Positions 1-9,187 of a stretch of DNA of 64,000 bases are shown here, in pieces. The stretch covers positions 499,001-563,000 of the forward strand of contig NZ_CP012700.1 in assembly GCF_001307295.1 (NCBI RefSeq). The letters run 5' to 3'. Position 1 is the first letter of the stretch. Each line of letters begins with the position of its first letter. Below the pieces are notes generated by a model that saw nothing but the letters and a program-made list of their open reading frames with translations, had not been told where the DNA came from and did not search any database. Made by a program: the position numbers and the translations under genes. The stretch is from Sphingopyxis macrogoltabida (lineage in GTDB: Bacteria; Pseudomonadota; Alphaproteobacteria; Sphingomonadales; Sphingomonadaceae).

Positions 1-1000
1 CGCCGGTGACGGCGAGCAGGGTGATGACGATCTGGTAGACGCCGAGCAGCGTGATCGCGCCGACGACGCCGTCGCGCTTTTCGATGCGCCGCAGCAAGAG
101 GCCTGCGGCGAGGGTTCCGAGCAGCATGCCGAGCGGCAGAACGAGCAGCGGCAGCTGCATATAGGCGGTCGGCAGCTCCCAGAAATAGCGGTACGCGTGA
201 AGGTTGAGCGCCGTCGTCGCGCCCTGGCCGACCAGCACCAGCACCGCGCCGCCGAACATCGGCACGAAGGACGGATTGCGAAACAGCTGTGCCATGTCCG
301 ACAGGAAGCCGGTGCCCGTCGCCTCGCCGGGCGGCATCGGCAGCCTGCGCACGGTCTTGAAGATCCCCCCCACGCAGACCGACCCGAACCCGCCGATCAG
401 GCAGGCGGTCATGAGCCCGAGCCACTGGTAGGGCGGCCGGGTCTGGAGCGCGCCGTCTTCGGCGAACAGGAAGCCGAAGGCGGGGAGAAGCGCGGCCGCG
501 GTGCCCAGCACGATGAACAGGGCCCGGTAGGTGCTGATAATCGAGCGCTCGCCATAATCGTCGCTGAGTTCGGCGGTCAGCGCCGAATGAGGGAGCGCGA
601 AAACCGACAGGCCGACACGCAGGACGATGTTGAGCGCCAGCACATAAGCGAAGAGGGCGCCGCCGGCGAGATTGGCGGGGAGCGTGAACAGCAGCGCCGA
701 GGCGATCATCATGGGCGGAAGCGCGATCGTCATGAAGGGGAGGCGGCGGCCCCAGCGCGACCGCCAATTGTCCGAGAGCCGCCCGATGAACGGATCGAGC
801 AACCCGTCGACGCCAAGCGAGATCAGGAAAATGCTGCCGGCGGCAGCCCCCGACATCCCGCATACGGCGGTGAGATAGAAGAGGAGGAAGGTGTTGACGA
901 TCGCCTGGACGATGGCGTCGACGGCTTGACCGCTCCCGTAATAAAGCTTCGTCGAAGTGCCGACTTTGGCGCCTTTCGGAAGGTCGGTCGGTCCTGTCAT
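1..1000 (-). CDS. GPH-family (MelB-like) sugar/cation symporter, C-terminus beyond window
   Basis: The minus strand is open from an ATG at 998-1000 to the window edge, giving the first 333 residues. It starts MTGPTDLPKGAKVG and continues with the GPH signature YYGSGQAVDAIVQAI, then repeated hydrophobic helices with the short charged loop SDNWRSRWGRRLPF typical of the cytoplasmic loop between helices 2 and 3. Proteins of this family (glycoside-pentoside-hexuronide symporters) import sugars across the inner membrane. The gene diverges from the TonB receptor at 1130, and the shared intergenic region carries two LacI-type palindromes. With the GH68 and fructokinase genes, import of sucrose or a sucrose derivative is the best guess. 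Family assignment is firm; the substrate is inferred. Confidence 0.88.
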   Translation of the reverse strand, partial: MTGPTDLPKGAKVGTSTKLYYGSGQAVDAIVQAIVNTFLLFYLTAVCGMSGAAAGSIFLISLGVDGLLDPFIGRLSDNWRSRWGRRLPFMTIALPPMMIASALLFTLPANLAGGALFAYVLALNIVLRVGLSVFALPHSALTAELSDDYGERSIISTYRALFIVLGTAAALLPAFGFLFAEDGALQTRPPYQWLGLMTACLIGGFGSVCVGGIFKTVRRLPMPPGEATGTGFLSDMAQLFRNPSFVPMFGGAVLVLVGQGATTALNLHAYRYFWELPTAYMQLPLLVLPLGMLLGTLAAGLLLRRIEKRDGVVGAITLLGVYQIVITLLAVTG

Positions 1001-1043
1001 GCGTGCTCTCCACCTACATTCGTTGCCGCCGGGTAACAGAGAG

Positions 1044-1090
1044 TTGACAACTGCGCAATCGATTGCGTAAACCGCACGCAATCGATTGCG
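1044..1090. promoter_or_regulatory. Tandem LacI-type operators in a divergent promoter
   Basis: The perfect 14-bp palindrome CGCAATCGATTGCG occurs twice, at 1054-1067 and 1077-1090, with centres 23 bp apart (about two helical turns). A TTGACA hexamer at 1044-1049 sits just before the first copy, so a bound repressor would cover the plus-strand promoter; the matching -10 is weak. The central AATCGATT with a CpG at the dyad is typical of LacI-family operators. The sites lie between the GPH symporter (minus) and the TonB receptor (plus). No matching regulator gene is visible here; it may lie beyond the left edge. Confidence 0.8.
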
Positions 1091-1129
1091 TATTCCATCG
1101 CGGATTCGCAGCTTATGGGGAGAGGACCT

Positions 1130-3253
1130 ATGACACGCCGCCTGACCGCCGCCGCCTTTACCGGCATTGCACATATCGCATTGATCACTCCGGTGATGGC
1201 GCAAGATGCAGCTTCCACGACGGAAAGCAGTGACAGCGACATCGTCGTGACGGCGTCGCGCCAGGGCTCGCAGTCGCTGATCGACACGCCGCTCGCGATC
1301 CAGGCCTTCAGCGGCGAGCAGCTCGAAGAGCGCGGAATCCGCGAGACGACCGATCTTGTGAACTCGATCCCGGGTGCTTCGCCGGGCGAACAGGTCGGCT
1401 CGGTGATCAAGACCTTCTCGCTGCGCGGCGTGGGAGCCGCGGGCGGCATCGGCGACTCGCCGATCGGCTACTATATCGACGACGTTCCCTTCGCGATTCC
1501 CAATTCGCCGATCGCGCCGCCGCTCCGCTTCATCGATATCGACCGCATCGAGGTCCTGCGCGGGCCGCAGGGTACACTCTATGGGCAGGGTTCGGCAGGG
1601 GGCACGATCATCTACCATACGCGCGAGCCCGATCTCGACAATTTCGAGATGCGCGGCGAGGCGACGATCGCGAAGATGGATGATGCGAGCGCGCTGAACT
1701 ACGGGGTGTCGGCAGCGATCTCGGTGCCGCTGATCAAGGATCGGCTCGCGATCCGCATCAGCGGCGGCTATGACAAGCGTGCCGGCTATGTCGATATCTT
1801 CAGCGAGACGCCGGCGACCGGTGGGCCGTCGTTCAAGAATGCCAACGACGTCACCAACCGCGACGTGCGGGCGGTCCTGCTCTGGCAGCCGACCGACGCG
1901 CTGCGCATCCGGGCGCAGGCCGCGCACTGGGAACCGCGCCAGAATTATACGCAGAGCATCAACCAGCTTGAGCCTGCCCAGCAGTGGTTCAGCGGAACCA
2001 CGCGCGGATATGAGAACGGGAATTTCGATCTCTACAGCGTGTCGGTCGAATATGACGCCGGCGCCGCGATCCTCAGCAGTTCGACCAGCTATCTCGATGC
2101 CGAATATGGCTATCTGACCGGACAGACCTTCGGACCGCTCGGCACCGGCGCGCTCTTCAACGGTTATGATGCGCGCAGCTTCGCGCAGGAAATCCAGCTT
2201 CGCTCGAACGGCGATGGTCCGTTCCACTGGCTGGTCGGCGGTTTCTACCAGAATGCTAAGGCGCTCTTCAGCTTCGATGCCAACTTGACCGCGCTCACCA
2301 TCAGTGGGTTCAACGATACGCGGACCCGCAACTATTCCGCTTTCGGCGAAATCAGCTACGATCTGTTCGGCGGCAAGCTCGTGCCGCTGGTCGGCATCCG
2401 CTATTACAAGGACAATCGACGCTTCGATGCGGACTCGATCCTGACCGGAACGGGCTCGGGGCAAACCAAACCCGACAAGGTGACGTGGCGCGCGAACCTT
2501 TCCTGGTTCCCGACCGACGATCTGACCGCCTTCGTGACGGTCAGCACGGGATTCCGGAGCGGCATTACCCAGACGCCGTTCCAGGCCTCGCTGGTCGAGG
2601 CCTCGGGAATTCCGTCCTCGATCGCGCTCGCTCCCGATACGCTCACCAACTATGAGGCGGGCATCAAGGCGAAGCTCGCCGACGGCCGCGTCCAGCTCGG
2701 GCTCAACGTCTACCGCATCGACTTCAAGGATCTGCAATTCGGTCTCACGCCGTTCGGCGTTTCCGCGTTCGCGAACGTCGGCAAAGCCCGCACGACGGGG
2801 GTCGATCTCGAAGCGCGGTGGCGCACCCCGATCGATGGCCTCAATCTCGGCGCGGTCGCCAACTGGAACGACAGCGAATTCCGCGACATCTATCCCGCCG
2901 TCACCGCCTCGCTTCCCAACGTCGCCAATGGCGAGCGCCTCTCGAGCACAGCGAAGTATAATTATCGTCTCGATGCCGATTTCGAGCGGCCGCTCGGCAG
3001 CGGCGACCTGCGCTTCTTCCTCAACGGTGCGGCCAGCCGCACCAGCAGCCGGGTCATGTACGACGGCTATGTCGTCCGGCCCTACTCGCTCTACAATGCC
3101 AGTGCGGGAATCCGCACGGACCGCTGGGAACTTTCGATCTTCGGCGAGAATCTCGCCGACGAACGCGGTCCGTCTTTCGTTCGCAACAGTCTGCTGCTCG
3201 CCGGACCTTATCCGCGCACCATCGGCCTGCGCTTGCGCACCACCATCGATTGA
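1130..3253 (+). CDS. TonB-dependent outer-membrane receptor (sucrose locus)
   Basis: The 707-residue product has a signal peptide (MTRRLTAAAFTGIAH..., cleavage near PVMA|QD), then the plug domain: TonB-box-like DIVVTASR, LIDTPLAIQAFSGEQLEERG, and IEVLRGPQGTLYGQGSAGG. A long beta-barrel follows, ending RTIGLRLRTTID. There is no N-terminal FecA-type signalling domain. I chose the ATG at 1130 over the in-frame ATG at 1115 because GGGGAGAGG at 1117-1125 is a good ribosome site. Such receptors bring ligands too large for porins across the outer membrane using TonB energy. The gene follows tandem LacI-type operators and precedes sucrose catabolic genes, so the ligand is probably a sucrose-containing compound. 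The ligand is inferred. Confidence 0.93.
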   Translation: MTRRLTAAAFTGIAHIALITPVMAQDAASTTESSDSDIVVTASRQGSQSLIDTPLAIQAFSGEQLEERGIRETTDLVNSIPGASPGEQVGSVIKTFSLRGVGAAGGIGDSPIGYYIDDVPFAIPNSPIAPPLRFIDIDRIEVLRGPQGTLYGQGSAGGTIIYHTREPDLDNFEMRGEATIAKMDDASALNYGVSAAISVPLIKDRLAIRISGGYDKRAGYVDIFSETPATGGPSFKNANDVTNRDVRAVLLWQPTDALRIRAQAAHWEPRQNYTQSINQLEPAQQWFSGTTRGYENGNFDLYSVSVEYDAGAAILSSSTSYLDAEYGYLTGQTFGPLGTGALFNGYDARSFAQEIQLRSNGDGPFHWLVGGFYQNAKALFSFDANLTALTISGFNDTRTRNYSAFGEISYDLFGGKLVPLVGIRYYKDNRRFDADSILTGTGSGQTKPDKVTWRANLSWFPTDDLTAFVTVSTGFRSGITQTPFQASLVEASGIPSSIALAPDTLTNYEAGIKAKLADGRVQLGLNVYRIDFKDLQFGLTPFGVSAFANVGKARTTGVDLEARWRTPIDGLNLGAVANWNDSEFRDIYPAVTASLPNVANGERLSSTAKYNYRLDADFERPLGSGDLRFFLNGAASRTSSRVMYDGYVVRPYSLYNASAGIRTDRWELSIFGENLADERGPSFVRNSLLLAGPYPRTIGLRLRTTID

Positions 3254-3259
3254 TCAGGA

Positions 3260-3285
3260 GGGGCGAGCGCAGCGGCGCTCGCCCC
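3260..3285 (+). terminator. Strong hairpin between receptor and GH68 genes
   Basis: Ten-bp GC-rich arms (GGGGCGAGCG at 3260-3269, CGCTCGCCCC at 3276-3285) enclose a 6-nt loop, just after the receptor stop codon. No U-run follows (CCTCATTTGATT), so it may be a partial terminator or an mRNA-stabilising hairpin that sets the ratio of receptor to downstream enzymes. Confidence 0.5.
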
Positions 3286-3351
3286 CTCATTTGATTCCGA
3301 TGTTCGACGGCGCGTCCGTCCGGTTTTCGAATATTTGAGAGTGAAATTATC

Positions 3352-4458
3352 ATGATGGTTCCGGCTCGCTGGACGGGTGATCATATCGAGGCGATCGACG
3401 CAGCGCCCGTTCTGCGGGCGCCGCTGCTCAGCGAGGAAGATTTCGCACCGATCGCTCCCGATCTCGGCGTCTGGGACGCCTGGCCTGTGCAGGACGAGGC
3501 CGGAAAGCCGATCATCCTGGCCGGTGGCAGGCAGCTGTGGATGGCACTCGGCGCGCCGCGCTTCGCCGACCCGGACGAGCGCCACGGGCATGCACGCATC
3601 CACCTGCTGCTGCACAGCGCGGAAGGATGGCGGCACCTCGGGCCGGCCATGCCAGACGGCTTTTCACCCGGTAGCCGCGAATGGTCGGGGTCGGCCGTCG
3701 CTTCCGCGGACCTTGCGACCGTCGCCCTATATTTTACCGCTACCGGGCGTCGCGGCGAGCAGATTTTGACCTTCGAGCAGCGTTTATTTTCAGCGTTGGC
3801 GACGCTCGACCTGTCGGGCGAGGCACCCAGGCTTGGCGATTGGCGCGAGCTGGAAGAAATCGTCCCGATCGACCTCGAGCATTATATGTCCACCTGCGGC
3901 GGCCCGAGCGAGGTTGGGAAGATCAAGGCGTTCCGCGATCCGGCCTTCTTCCGTGATCCGGCGGGAGGCGATGATTATCTGCTGTTCGCGGGATCGCAGG
4001 CGCGCTCGCGGTCCGAATATAACGGCGTCATCGGAATTGTTCGCCGACAATGCGGCGAGCAGGGCTGGACCCTCCTTCCGCCGATCGTCAGCGCAGACAC
4101 GCTCAACAACGAACTCGAGCGACCGCACATCATTTTCCACGCCGGCCTTTATTATCTCTTCTGGTCGACGCAGCGTCATGTTTTTGCGCCGTCGGGGCCT
4201 GCCGGCCCGACCGGGCTCTACGCAATGGTATCCCCCGCGCTCTTCGAGGGCTGGCGCCCGGTCAATGGTAGCGGGCTGGTGTTCGCCAATCCCGAAGCCG
4301 CGCCGGCGCAGGCCTATAGCTGGTTCGTACTGCCCGACTTGTCCGTCACGAGCTTTGTCGATGACTGGAGCGGCGGCGATGACCGGAACTTCGGCGGCGC
4401 GTTTGCGCCGTTCGTTCATCTGTGGCTGGCAGGCGACAAGGCAGGGATCGCGCGATAG
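3352..4458 (+). CDS. GH68 beta-fructofuranosidase / sucrose hydrolase, cytoplasmic
   Basis: The 368-residue protein has the GH68 catalytic landmarks in order: WDAWPVQD (residues about 40-47) with the nucleophile Asp, EWSGSA (about 108), FRDPAFF with the transition-state Asp of the RDP motif (about 196), and ELERPHIIFH with the acid/base Glu (about 258). GH68 enzymes cleave sucrose and either release fructose or build fructan. This one is shorter than secreted levansucrases and has no signal peptide. The next gene is a fructokinase, so intracellular sucrose hydrolysis is more likely than levan synthesis. A second ATG three bases downstream is also possible as start. The fructokinase begins three bases after the stop. 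Confidence 0.92.
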   Translation: MMVPARWTGDHIEAIDAAPVLRAPLLSEEDFAPIAPDLGVWDAWPVQDEAGKPIILAGGRQLWMALGAPRFADPDERHGHARIHLLLHSAEGWRHLGPAMPDGFSPGSREWSGSAVASADLATVALYFTATGRRGEQILTFEQRLFSALATLDLSGEAPRLGDWRELEEIVPIDLEHYMSTCGGPSEVGKIKAFRDPAFFRDPAGGDDYLLFAGSQARSRSEYNGVIGIVRRQCGEQGWTLLPPIVSADTLNNELERPHIIFHAGLYYLFWSTQRHVFAPSGPAGPTGLYAMVSPALFEGWRPVNGSGLVFANPEAAPAQAYSWFVLPDLSVTSFVDDWSGGDDRNFGGAFAPFVHLWLAGDKAGIAR

Positions 4459-4460
4459 CT

Positions 4461-5381
4461 ATGGTCCCTATGAAGACAATCGCCGGCATCGAACTGGGGG
4501 GGACGAAAGCGCTGGCTGTCCTTGCCCGCGGGAGCGAAATTCTGGCGAGCGCGCGATTTGCGACGACGACGCCAAATGAAACGCTCGGCGCCCTCGTCGA
4601 CACGCTCGAAGGGTGGAAGCGGCGCGAAGGATTTGCCGCGCTCGGAATAGCTTCTTTCGGTCCGCTGCGGCTTGATCCGGGTGCAACGGATTTTGGCACA
4701 ATGCTCGCCACGCCCAAGGCAGGCTGGAGCGGAGCCGATATCGCGGGTGCGCTGGGCGCGGTCGCGGATTGCCCGTGGCGTATCGATACCGACGTCAATG
4801 CCGCGGCCCTTGCCGAATGGCGCTGGGGCGCTGGACAGGGCCTCGACAGCCTCTGCTATCTGACGCTCGGCACCGGCGTCGGCGGGGGCTTGCTGCTCGG
4901 AGGGCGCCCCGTGCACGGGGCGCTCCATCCCGAGATCGGGCATCTCCGATTGCGGCGCGCAAACGGCGACGAGTTTTCGGGTAGCTGCCCGTTTCATGGC
5001 GACTGCATCGAGGGCCTGTTGTCGGGTCCTGCGCTGCAGGCGCGGTTCGGCAGGGCGGGCGAGGAAATACGGGCAGATGATCCGCGCTGGTCGTTTGTCG
5101 CGCACGACCTGGCCCAGCTGATCGGTGCTCTTCTGCTGGTAACGAGCCCGCAGAAAATCCTGATAGGCGGCGGGATCGGCATGGGCCGCTCCTTTCTGCT
5201 CGAACGCGCCTGGCAGCATGTCGTCGCGGACCTGGCTGGCTATCTTCCCTTCGTCCCGGGCGACGCGGCCGAAGATCTGGTCACGCTTCCGGCGCTCGGA
5301 GACCGGGCCGGGCCGCTTGGCGCCGTCGCGCTCGGCGAAGCCGTGTTGATCGATGCCCGAACCAAGGAGGGAAAATTTTGA
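4461..5381 (+). CDS. ROK-family fructokinase
   Basis: This is a ROK sugar kinase of about 306 residues. The phosphate-binding loop IELGGTKALAVLA is at the N-terminus, the catalytic region LGTGVGGGLLLGG is at about 145, and the ROK zinc site HPEIGHLRLRR...CPFHGDCIEG is at about 170-200. It would phosphorylate the fructose released by the preceding GH68 enzyme (fructose + ATP to fructose 6-phosphate). The frame is open back into the GH68 gene. I use the ATG at 4461; the ATG at 4470 (MKTIAGIELGG) is equally plausible because neither has a strong ribosome site. The stop overlaps the next gene's start. Family is certain; fructose specificity rests on context. Confidence 0.9.
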   Translation: MVPMKTIAGIELGGTKALAVLARGSEILASARFATTTPNETLGALVDTLEGWKRREGFAALGIASFGPLRLDPGATDFGTMLATPKAGWSGADIAGALGAVADCPWRIDTDVNAAALAEWRWGAGQGLDSLCYLTLGTGVGGGLLLGGRPVHGALHPEIGHLRLRRANGDEFSGSCPFHGDCIEGLLSGPALQARFGRAGEEIRADDPRWSFVAHDLAQLIGALLLVTSPQKILIGGGIGMGRSFLLERAWQHVVADLAGYLPFVPGDAAEDLVTLPALGDRAGPLGAVALGEAVLIDARTKEGKF

Positions 5382-6550
5382 CCAACCGTTCCCAAATTCA
5401 GGGCACCGTCGATCCGCAATTCGCGGCGTGCCGCGACGCATTCGAAGCGAACTTCCAGGAGGGCGGCGAACGCGGGGCCGCCTGCGCCATCTATCGTGAC
5501 GGCCAGCCGGTGCTCGATCTCTGGGGCGGCTCGGCAGATGCCAGCGATCAAACCCCCTGGTATCGCAATACCGCCGTCCCCGTTTTCTCGGTCACCAAGG
5601 GAATATCGGCACTGTGCGTCCTGTCGCAGGTCTCGAACGGCAGGATCGATCTCGATCTGCCGCTCGCGCACTACTGGCCCGAGTTCGCGGCGCACGGCAA
5701 GGGCGATATCAGTGTCCGCAAGGCGCTCGCACATCAGGCTGGCGTTCCCCTGATAAGCGGACCGATCACGATCGCAGGCCTGGCCGATATAGCCGCGATG
5801 GCAGCAAGGCTTGCGGCGGAAGCTCCGCTGTTCGAACCGGGCACGGCACACGCCTATCATGCGATCACCGTGGGCTGGATCACGTCGGAACTGATGCGGC
5901 GGGTGACCGGCCAGACCATCGGAGAATGGTTCCGCGCCAATCTTGCTGGGCCGTTGGAACTCAACATACAGATTGGCCGCAGCGGCGACGCGCAGTCGCC
6001 CATTGCCGCCGTCGAGGTTCCGGCCGAATATGACACGCCCGAACTTGACCCGTCATCGATCGCAGCGCGCGCGATATCGCTGAATGGCCTTTTCCCCGCG
6101 CGGATGAGCGGTCTCGCCGACGCCATGAACGATCCCGCCGTGCAGCGCGTCGAACTGGCGGGCGCAAATGGTGTCGCCGACGCGCGCTCGCTCGCGCGGC
6201 TCTATTCGAAGGCGATCGGTAGCGTCGGCCAGGCTCCGCTTGTTTCGGAGGATTGCCTTCGCGACGCCTGTCGTACCGTGTCTTCGGGAACGCCTTTCGG
6301 TCAGGACTTCGCCGGTCCGACCTGGGGCGCGGGCCTCATGCTGCCATGGGCGATCCAGCCGATGCTCGGCGAGGGATCGTTCGGCCATGACGGGGCGGGG
6401 GGCTCGCTCGCCTTTGCCCACCCATCCTCGGGTGTCAGCTTTGCCTATGTCCGCAACCGCACCGGCCAACCCGGCGTCAGGGACCCACAAGTGTACCGCG
6501 TCGTCGATGCGCTGGCGCGCATCCTCGGCCTTTCCATTCCAACTTATTGA
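5378..6550 (+). CDS. Serine hydrolase of the beta-lactamase class C / EstB esterase type
   Basis: This 390-residue protein has the class C beta-lactamase fold motifs: SVTK (Ser-x-x-Lys nucleophile, about residue 72), a YHAITVGW motif carrying the Tyr (about 162), and the HDGAGG motif (about 337) in place of KTG. That combination is typical of carboxylesterases of family VIII rather than true beta-lactamases. There is no signal peptide, so it should act in the cytoplasm. Translation starts at a TTG whose last two bases are part of the fructokinase stop (TTGA), with AAGGAGG at 5363-5369 as ribosome site, so the genes are translationally coupled. Placement in a sucrose locus suggests removal of acyl groups from a sucrose ester; this is inferred. 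Confidence 0.88.
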   Translation: MTNRSQIQGTVDPQFAACRDAFEANFQEGGERGAACAIYRDGQPVLDLWGGSADASDQTPWYRNTAVPVFSVTKGISALCVLSQVSNGRIDLDLPLAHYWPEFAAHGKGDISVRKALAHQAGVPLISGPITIAGLADIAAMAARLAAEAPLFEPGTAHAYHAITVGWITSELMRRVTGQTIGEWFRANLAGPLELNIQIGRSGDAQSPIAAVEVPAEYDTPELDPSSIAARAISLNGLFPARMSGLADAMNDPAVQRVELAGANGVADARSLARLYSKAIGSVGQAPLVSEDCLRDACRTVSSGTPFGQDFAGPTWGAGLMLPWAIQPMLGEGSFGHDGAGGSLAFAHPSSGVSFAYVRNRTGQPGVRDPQVYRVVDALARILGLSIPTY

Positions 6551-6561
6551 CGGAGTTTATC

Positions 6562-7503
6562 GTGGCGCTCGACCCAGTATTGCAGCAACTTGTCGACCAA
6601 CTGCCTTCCGTGCCGCCGGGGCCCGTCGACTATCCGACGCTTCGGGCGCAGGCTGCCGCGATGATCCCGATGATCGTTGGGCCGGGCGGCCGCATAGACG
6701 TTGCTTCGATCGAAGACCGGCAGATCGAAACGCGCGACGCCAAGGTCCCACTCCGGATTTACCGTCCATCGACCGAGCCGACGGGGACGCTGCACTATAT
6801 TCACGGCGGCGGCTGGGCCATCGGCGACCTCGACACCGTCGATCATACCATCCGCCGGCTATGCCGGGATCTCTCGATGGTGGTGGTGGCCAGCAGCTAT
6901 CGTCTCGCCCCCGAGCATCCCTTCCCGGCGGGATTTGACGACAGCCTCGCGGCCGCGCGCTGGATTGCCGCCAATCGGTCGTCCCTCGGCGGTGATAGTT
7001 TGCCAGCGATCATCGGCGGCGATAGCGCCGGCGGCAATCTAGCGGCCGCAATCTGCATCGCTATGCGCGACGAGCCCCAAGAGGGACGGCCCTTTGATGC
7101 ACAGCTCCTGCTCTACCCGGCCGTCGACCTCGACGCCGGCGAGAATGACTATCCGTCCCGCGTTCGCGACGCTGATCCGACGCTCCGCCGCGCGAGTCTG
7201 ACGGTGTGTGTCGCCGATTATGCGCAGGGCGCCGACACCGCCGATCCGCGCCTTTCGCCTCTCAAGGCAGACGATCTCTCGCGCTTGCCGCGTGCGTTGA
7301 CGGTCGTCCTATCGGTCGATCCGCTGCGCGACGAGGCCGTTGCCTACGCCGGACGCCTGCGAGATGCGGGGGTTCGCTCCGAACTCCTGGAGTTCGATCA
7401 TCTGACGCATGGTTTCGTGCATTTTGCCGGGATCATACCGGCTGCCGCCGAGGCGACCGATGAGGTCGTCGCGCGGCTGCAAGCTTTGCTGGCGAATGGG
7501 TAG
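6562..7503 (+). CDS. HSL-type (family IV) alpha/beta-hydrolase esterase
   Basis: The alpha/beta hydrolase of about 313 residues has the oxyanion motif HGGGW, the RLAPEHPFPA segment, the nucleophile elbow GGDSAGGN (about residue 155), a late acid residue in VDPLRDEA and the catalytic His in THGF. This is the hormone-sensitive-lipase group, GDSAG subgroup, which hydrolyses short to medium acyl esters. It lacks a signal peptide. The GTG at 6562 is preceded by CGGAG at 6551-6555 with good spacing; a TTG at 6547 overlapping the previous stop is less likely. It sits between another esterase and an acyl-CoA synthetase, fitting deacylation followed by acyl activation. Confidence 0.9.
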   Translation: MALDPVLQQLVDQLPSVPPGPVDYPTLRAQAAAMIPMIVGPGGRIDVASIEDRQIETRDAKVPLRIYRPSTEPTGTLHYIHGGGWAIGDLDTVDHTIRRLCRDLSMVVVASSYRLAPEHPFPAGFDDSLAAARWIAANRSSLGGDSLPAIIGGDSAGGNLAAAICIAMRDEPQEGRPFDAQLLLYPAVDLDAGENDYPSRVRDADPTLRRASLTVCVADYAQGADTADPRLSPLKADDLSRLPRALTVVLSVDPLRDEAVAYAGRLRDAGVRSELLEFDHLTHGFVHFAGIIPAAAEATDEVVARLQALLANG

Positions 7504-7540
7504 ACTGCGGCTGGCCGCGATCAGGTTGAGGACATGCTAG

Positions 7541-9148
7541 ATGACAATCCCGGGTTTGATGCAGAACCTGCCGCTCAACATTTCGCAGATATTGCGCTTT
7601 GCAGCGACAGCGCACGGCGATCGCGAGATCGTATCGAAGGACTGCGACGGCAAGCTCTTTCGTTACGATTATGCGGGTGCGCTCTCGCGAGCGGCGGCGG
7701 GGGCCGAGTGGCTCATGAGCCTCGGGCTCGAACCGGGGGACCGGATCAGCTCGCTCGCTTGGAATACGCACCGGCATTTCGAACTGTTTTTTGCTGCGCC
7801 CGGGAAGGGGCTTGTTCTCCACACCGCCAATCCGAGGCTCCCGGACGAACATATCGCATTTACGATCAACCATGCCGAAAGCCGGGTGCTTCTCTATGAC
7901 GCCAATCTGCACGAGATCGTCGAGCGGCTGAAACCCGCGCTCCATACGATCGAGCATTTCGTGATGCTGACCGGGGATGACTATGATCGGCGCATCGCTG
8001 AATTTTCCGGGACAACCCTTTGGCCCGACCTCGAGGAGAACAGCGGGGCCTTTCTCTGCTACACATCGGGCACCACCGGCGATCCGAAGGGCGTGCTCTA
8101 CTCGCACCGCTCGGTGGTGCTGCACGCGCTTGTCGCCGGTCTGTCGGGCGCGCTCGGTTTCTCTGCCTTCGACGTGATCTTGCCGTGCCAGTCGCTCTAT
8201 CACGCGACGGCCTGGGGCCTCCCATTCGCGGGAGCGATTAACGGAGCGAAGTTCGTATTTCCGTGCGACAAATTCGACGGAGCGAGCCTGCAAGAGCTGA
8301 TCAAGTCCGAGGGCGTCACCTTCTCGGGCGGCGTGCCGACAATCTGGACCATGTATCTCGATCACCTCGCCCGCACGGGCGAGGACACGGGGACGCTCGA
8401 GCGTGTCGTGATTGGCGGGTCGGCCGTGCCGCGCGCGATGGCGGAGACGTTCGAGACCCAATATGGCGTCAAGGTTCGCCAGATCTGGGGCATGACCGAG
8501 ATGTCGCCGCTCGGCGTGCTCGCAACGCCGACGCCCAAGGTTGCAGCGCTAGGCCATGATGAAATGAACGACATCATCTGGACGCGGCAAGGCCGGCTCC
8601 AGTTCGGCGTCGAGCTCAAGATTGTCGACGATGATGGTCAGGACTTGCCGCACGACGGTGTCGCGGCAGGCAACGTGCTCGTCCGTGGGCCTTGGGTTCT
8701 GGAACGGTATTACCGGCAGTCGGTCAGTGCGCTCGACGCCGACGGATGGTTCGATACCGGCGACATCGCCACTGTAGATGCGAATGGCTTTATGCGCATC
8801 ACCGACCGGAAGAAGGACGTCATCAAATCGGGCGGCGAATGGATCAGTTCGATTGACATCGAAAATGTCGCCGTCGCTTGCCCCGGCGTCAAAATCGCGG
8901 CCGTTGTCGGCGTGTTTCATCCCAAGTGGGAGGAACGGCCGCTCCTCGTCATCGAGCGCATGCCCGAATCCGTCTTGGATGAGGAGGCTGTTCGGGCCTG
9001 GCTCGAGCCCAGGCTTGTGCGCTGGTGGCTGCCCGACCGGGTCATTTTCGACTACATTCCGCTCACCGCTACGGGCAAAATCGACAAGAAGGCTTTGCGC
9101 GGACGTTACGCGGATTGTCTTTCGGTCGCTCCGCTATCAGCAGCCTAG
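7541..9148 (+). CDS. AMP-forming acyl-CoA synthetase (medium/long-chain type)
   Basis: The 535-residue adenylate-forming enzyme has the P-loop-like [18 protein letters not shown] (about residue 168), the motif [12 protein letters not shown] (about 316), [13 protein letters not shown] (about 402), and the C-terminal [10 protein letters not shown] with the catalytic Lys. It activates fatty acids to acyl-CoA. It is closely similar along its length to the synthetase at 54380-55966 in the trehalose locus; for example both contain SLAWNTHRH and HTANPRL. The pairing of these relatives with esterases suggests that acyl chains cut from a sugar ester are fed into beta-oxidation. Chain length is not readable from sequence. 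Confidence 0.93.
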   Translation: MTIPGLMQNLPLNISQILRFAATAHGDREIVSKDCDGKLFRYDYAGALSRAAAGAEWLMSLGLEPGDRISSLAWNTHRHFELFFAAPGKGLVLHTANPRLPDEHIAFTINHAESRVLLYDANLHEIVERLKPALHTIEHFVMLTGDDYDRRIAEFSGTTLWPDLEENSGAFLCYTSGTTGDPKGVLYSHRSVVLHALVAGLSGALGFSAFDVILPCQSLYHATAWGLPFAGAINGAKFVFPCDKFDGASLQELIKSEGVTFSGGVPTIWTMYLDHLARTGEDTGTLERVVIGGSAVPRAMAETFETQYGVKVRQIWGMTEMSPLGVLATPTPKVAALGHDEMNDIIWTRQGRLQFGVELKIVDDDGQDLPHDGVAAGNVLVRGPWVLERYYRQSVSALDADGWFDTGDIATVDANGFMRITDRKKDVIKSGGEWISSIDIENVAVACPGVKIAAVVGVFHPKWEERPLLVIERMPESVLDEEAVRAWLEPRLVRWWLPDRVIFDYIPLTATGKIDKKALRGRYADCLSVAPLSAA

Positions 9149-9187
9149 GCGCGTCCGAGGTCGCCGTCGCACGTGTCGCGCCGCCCT

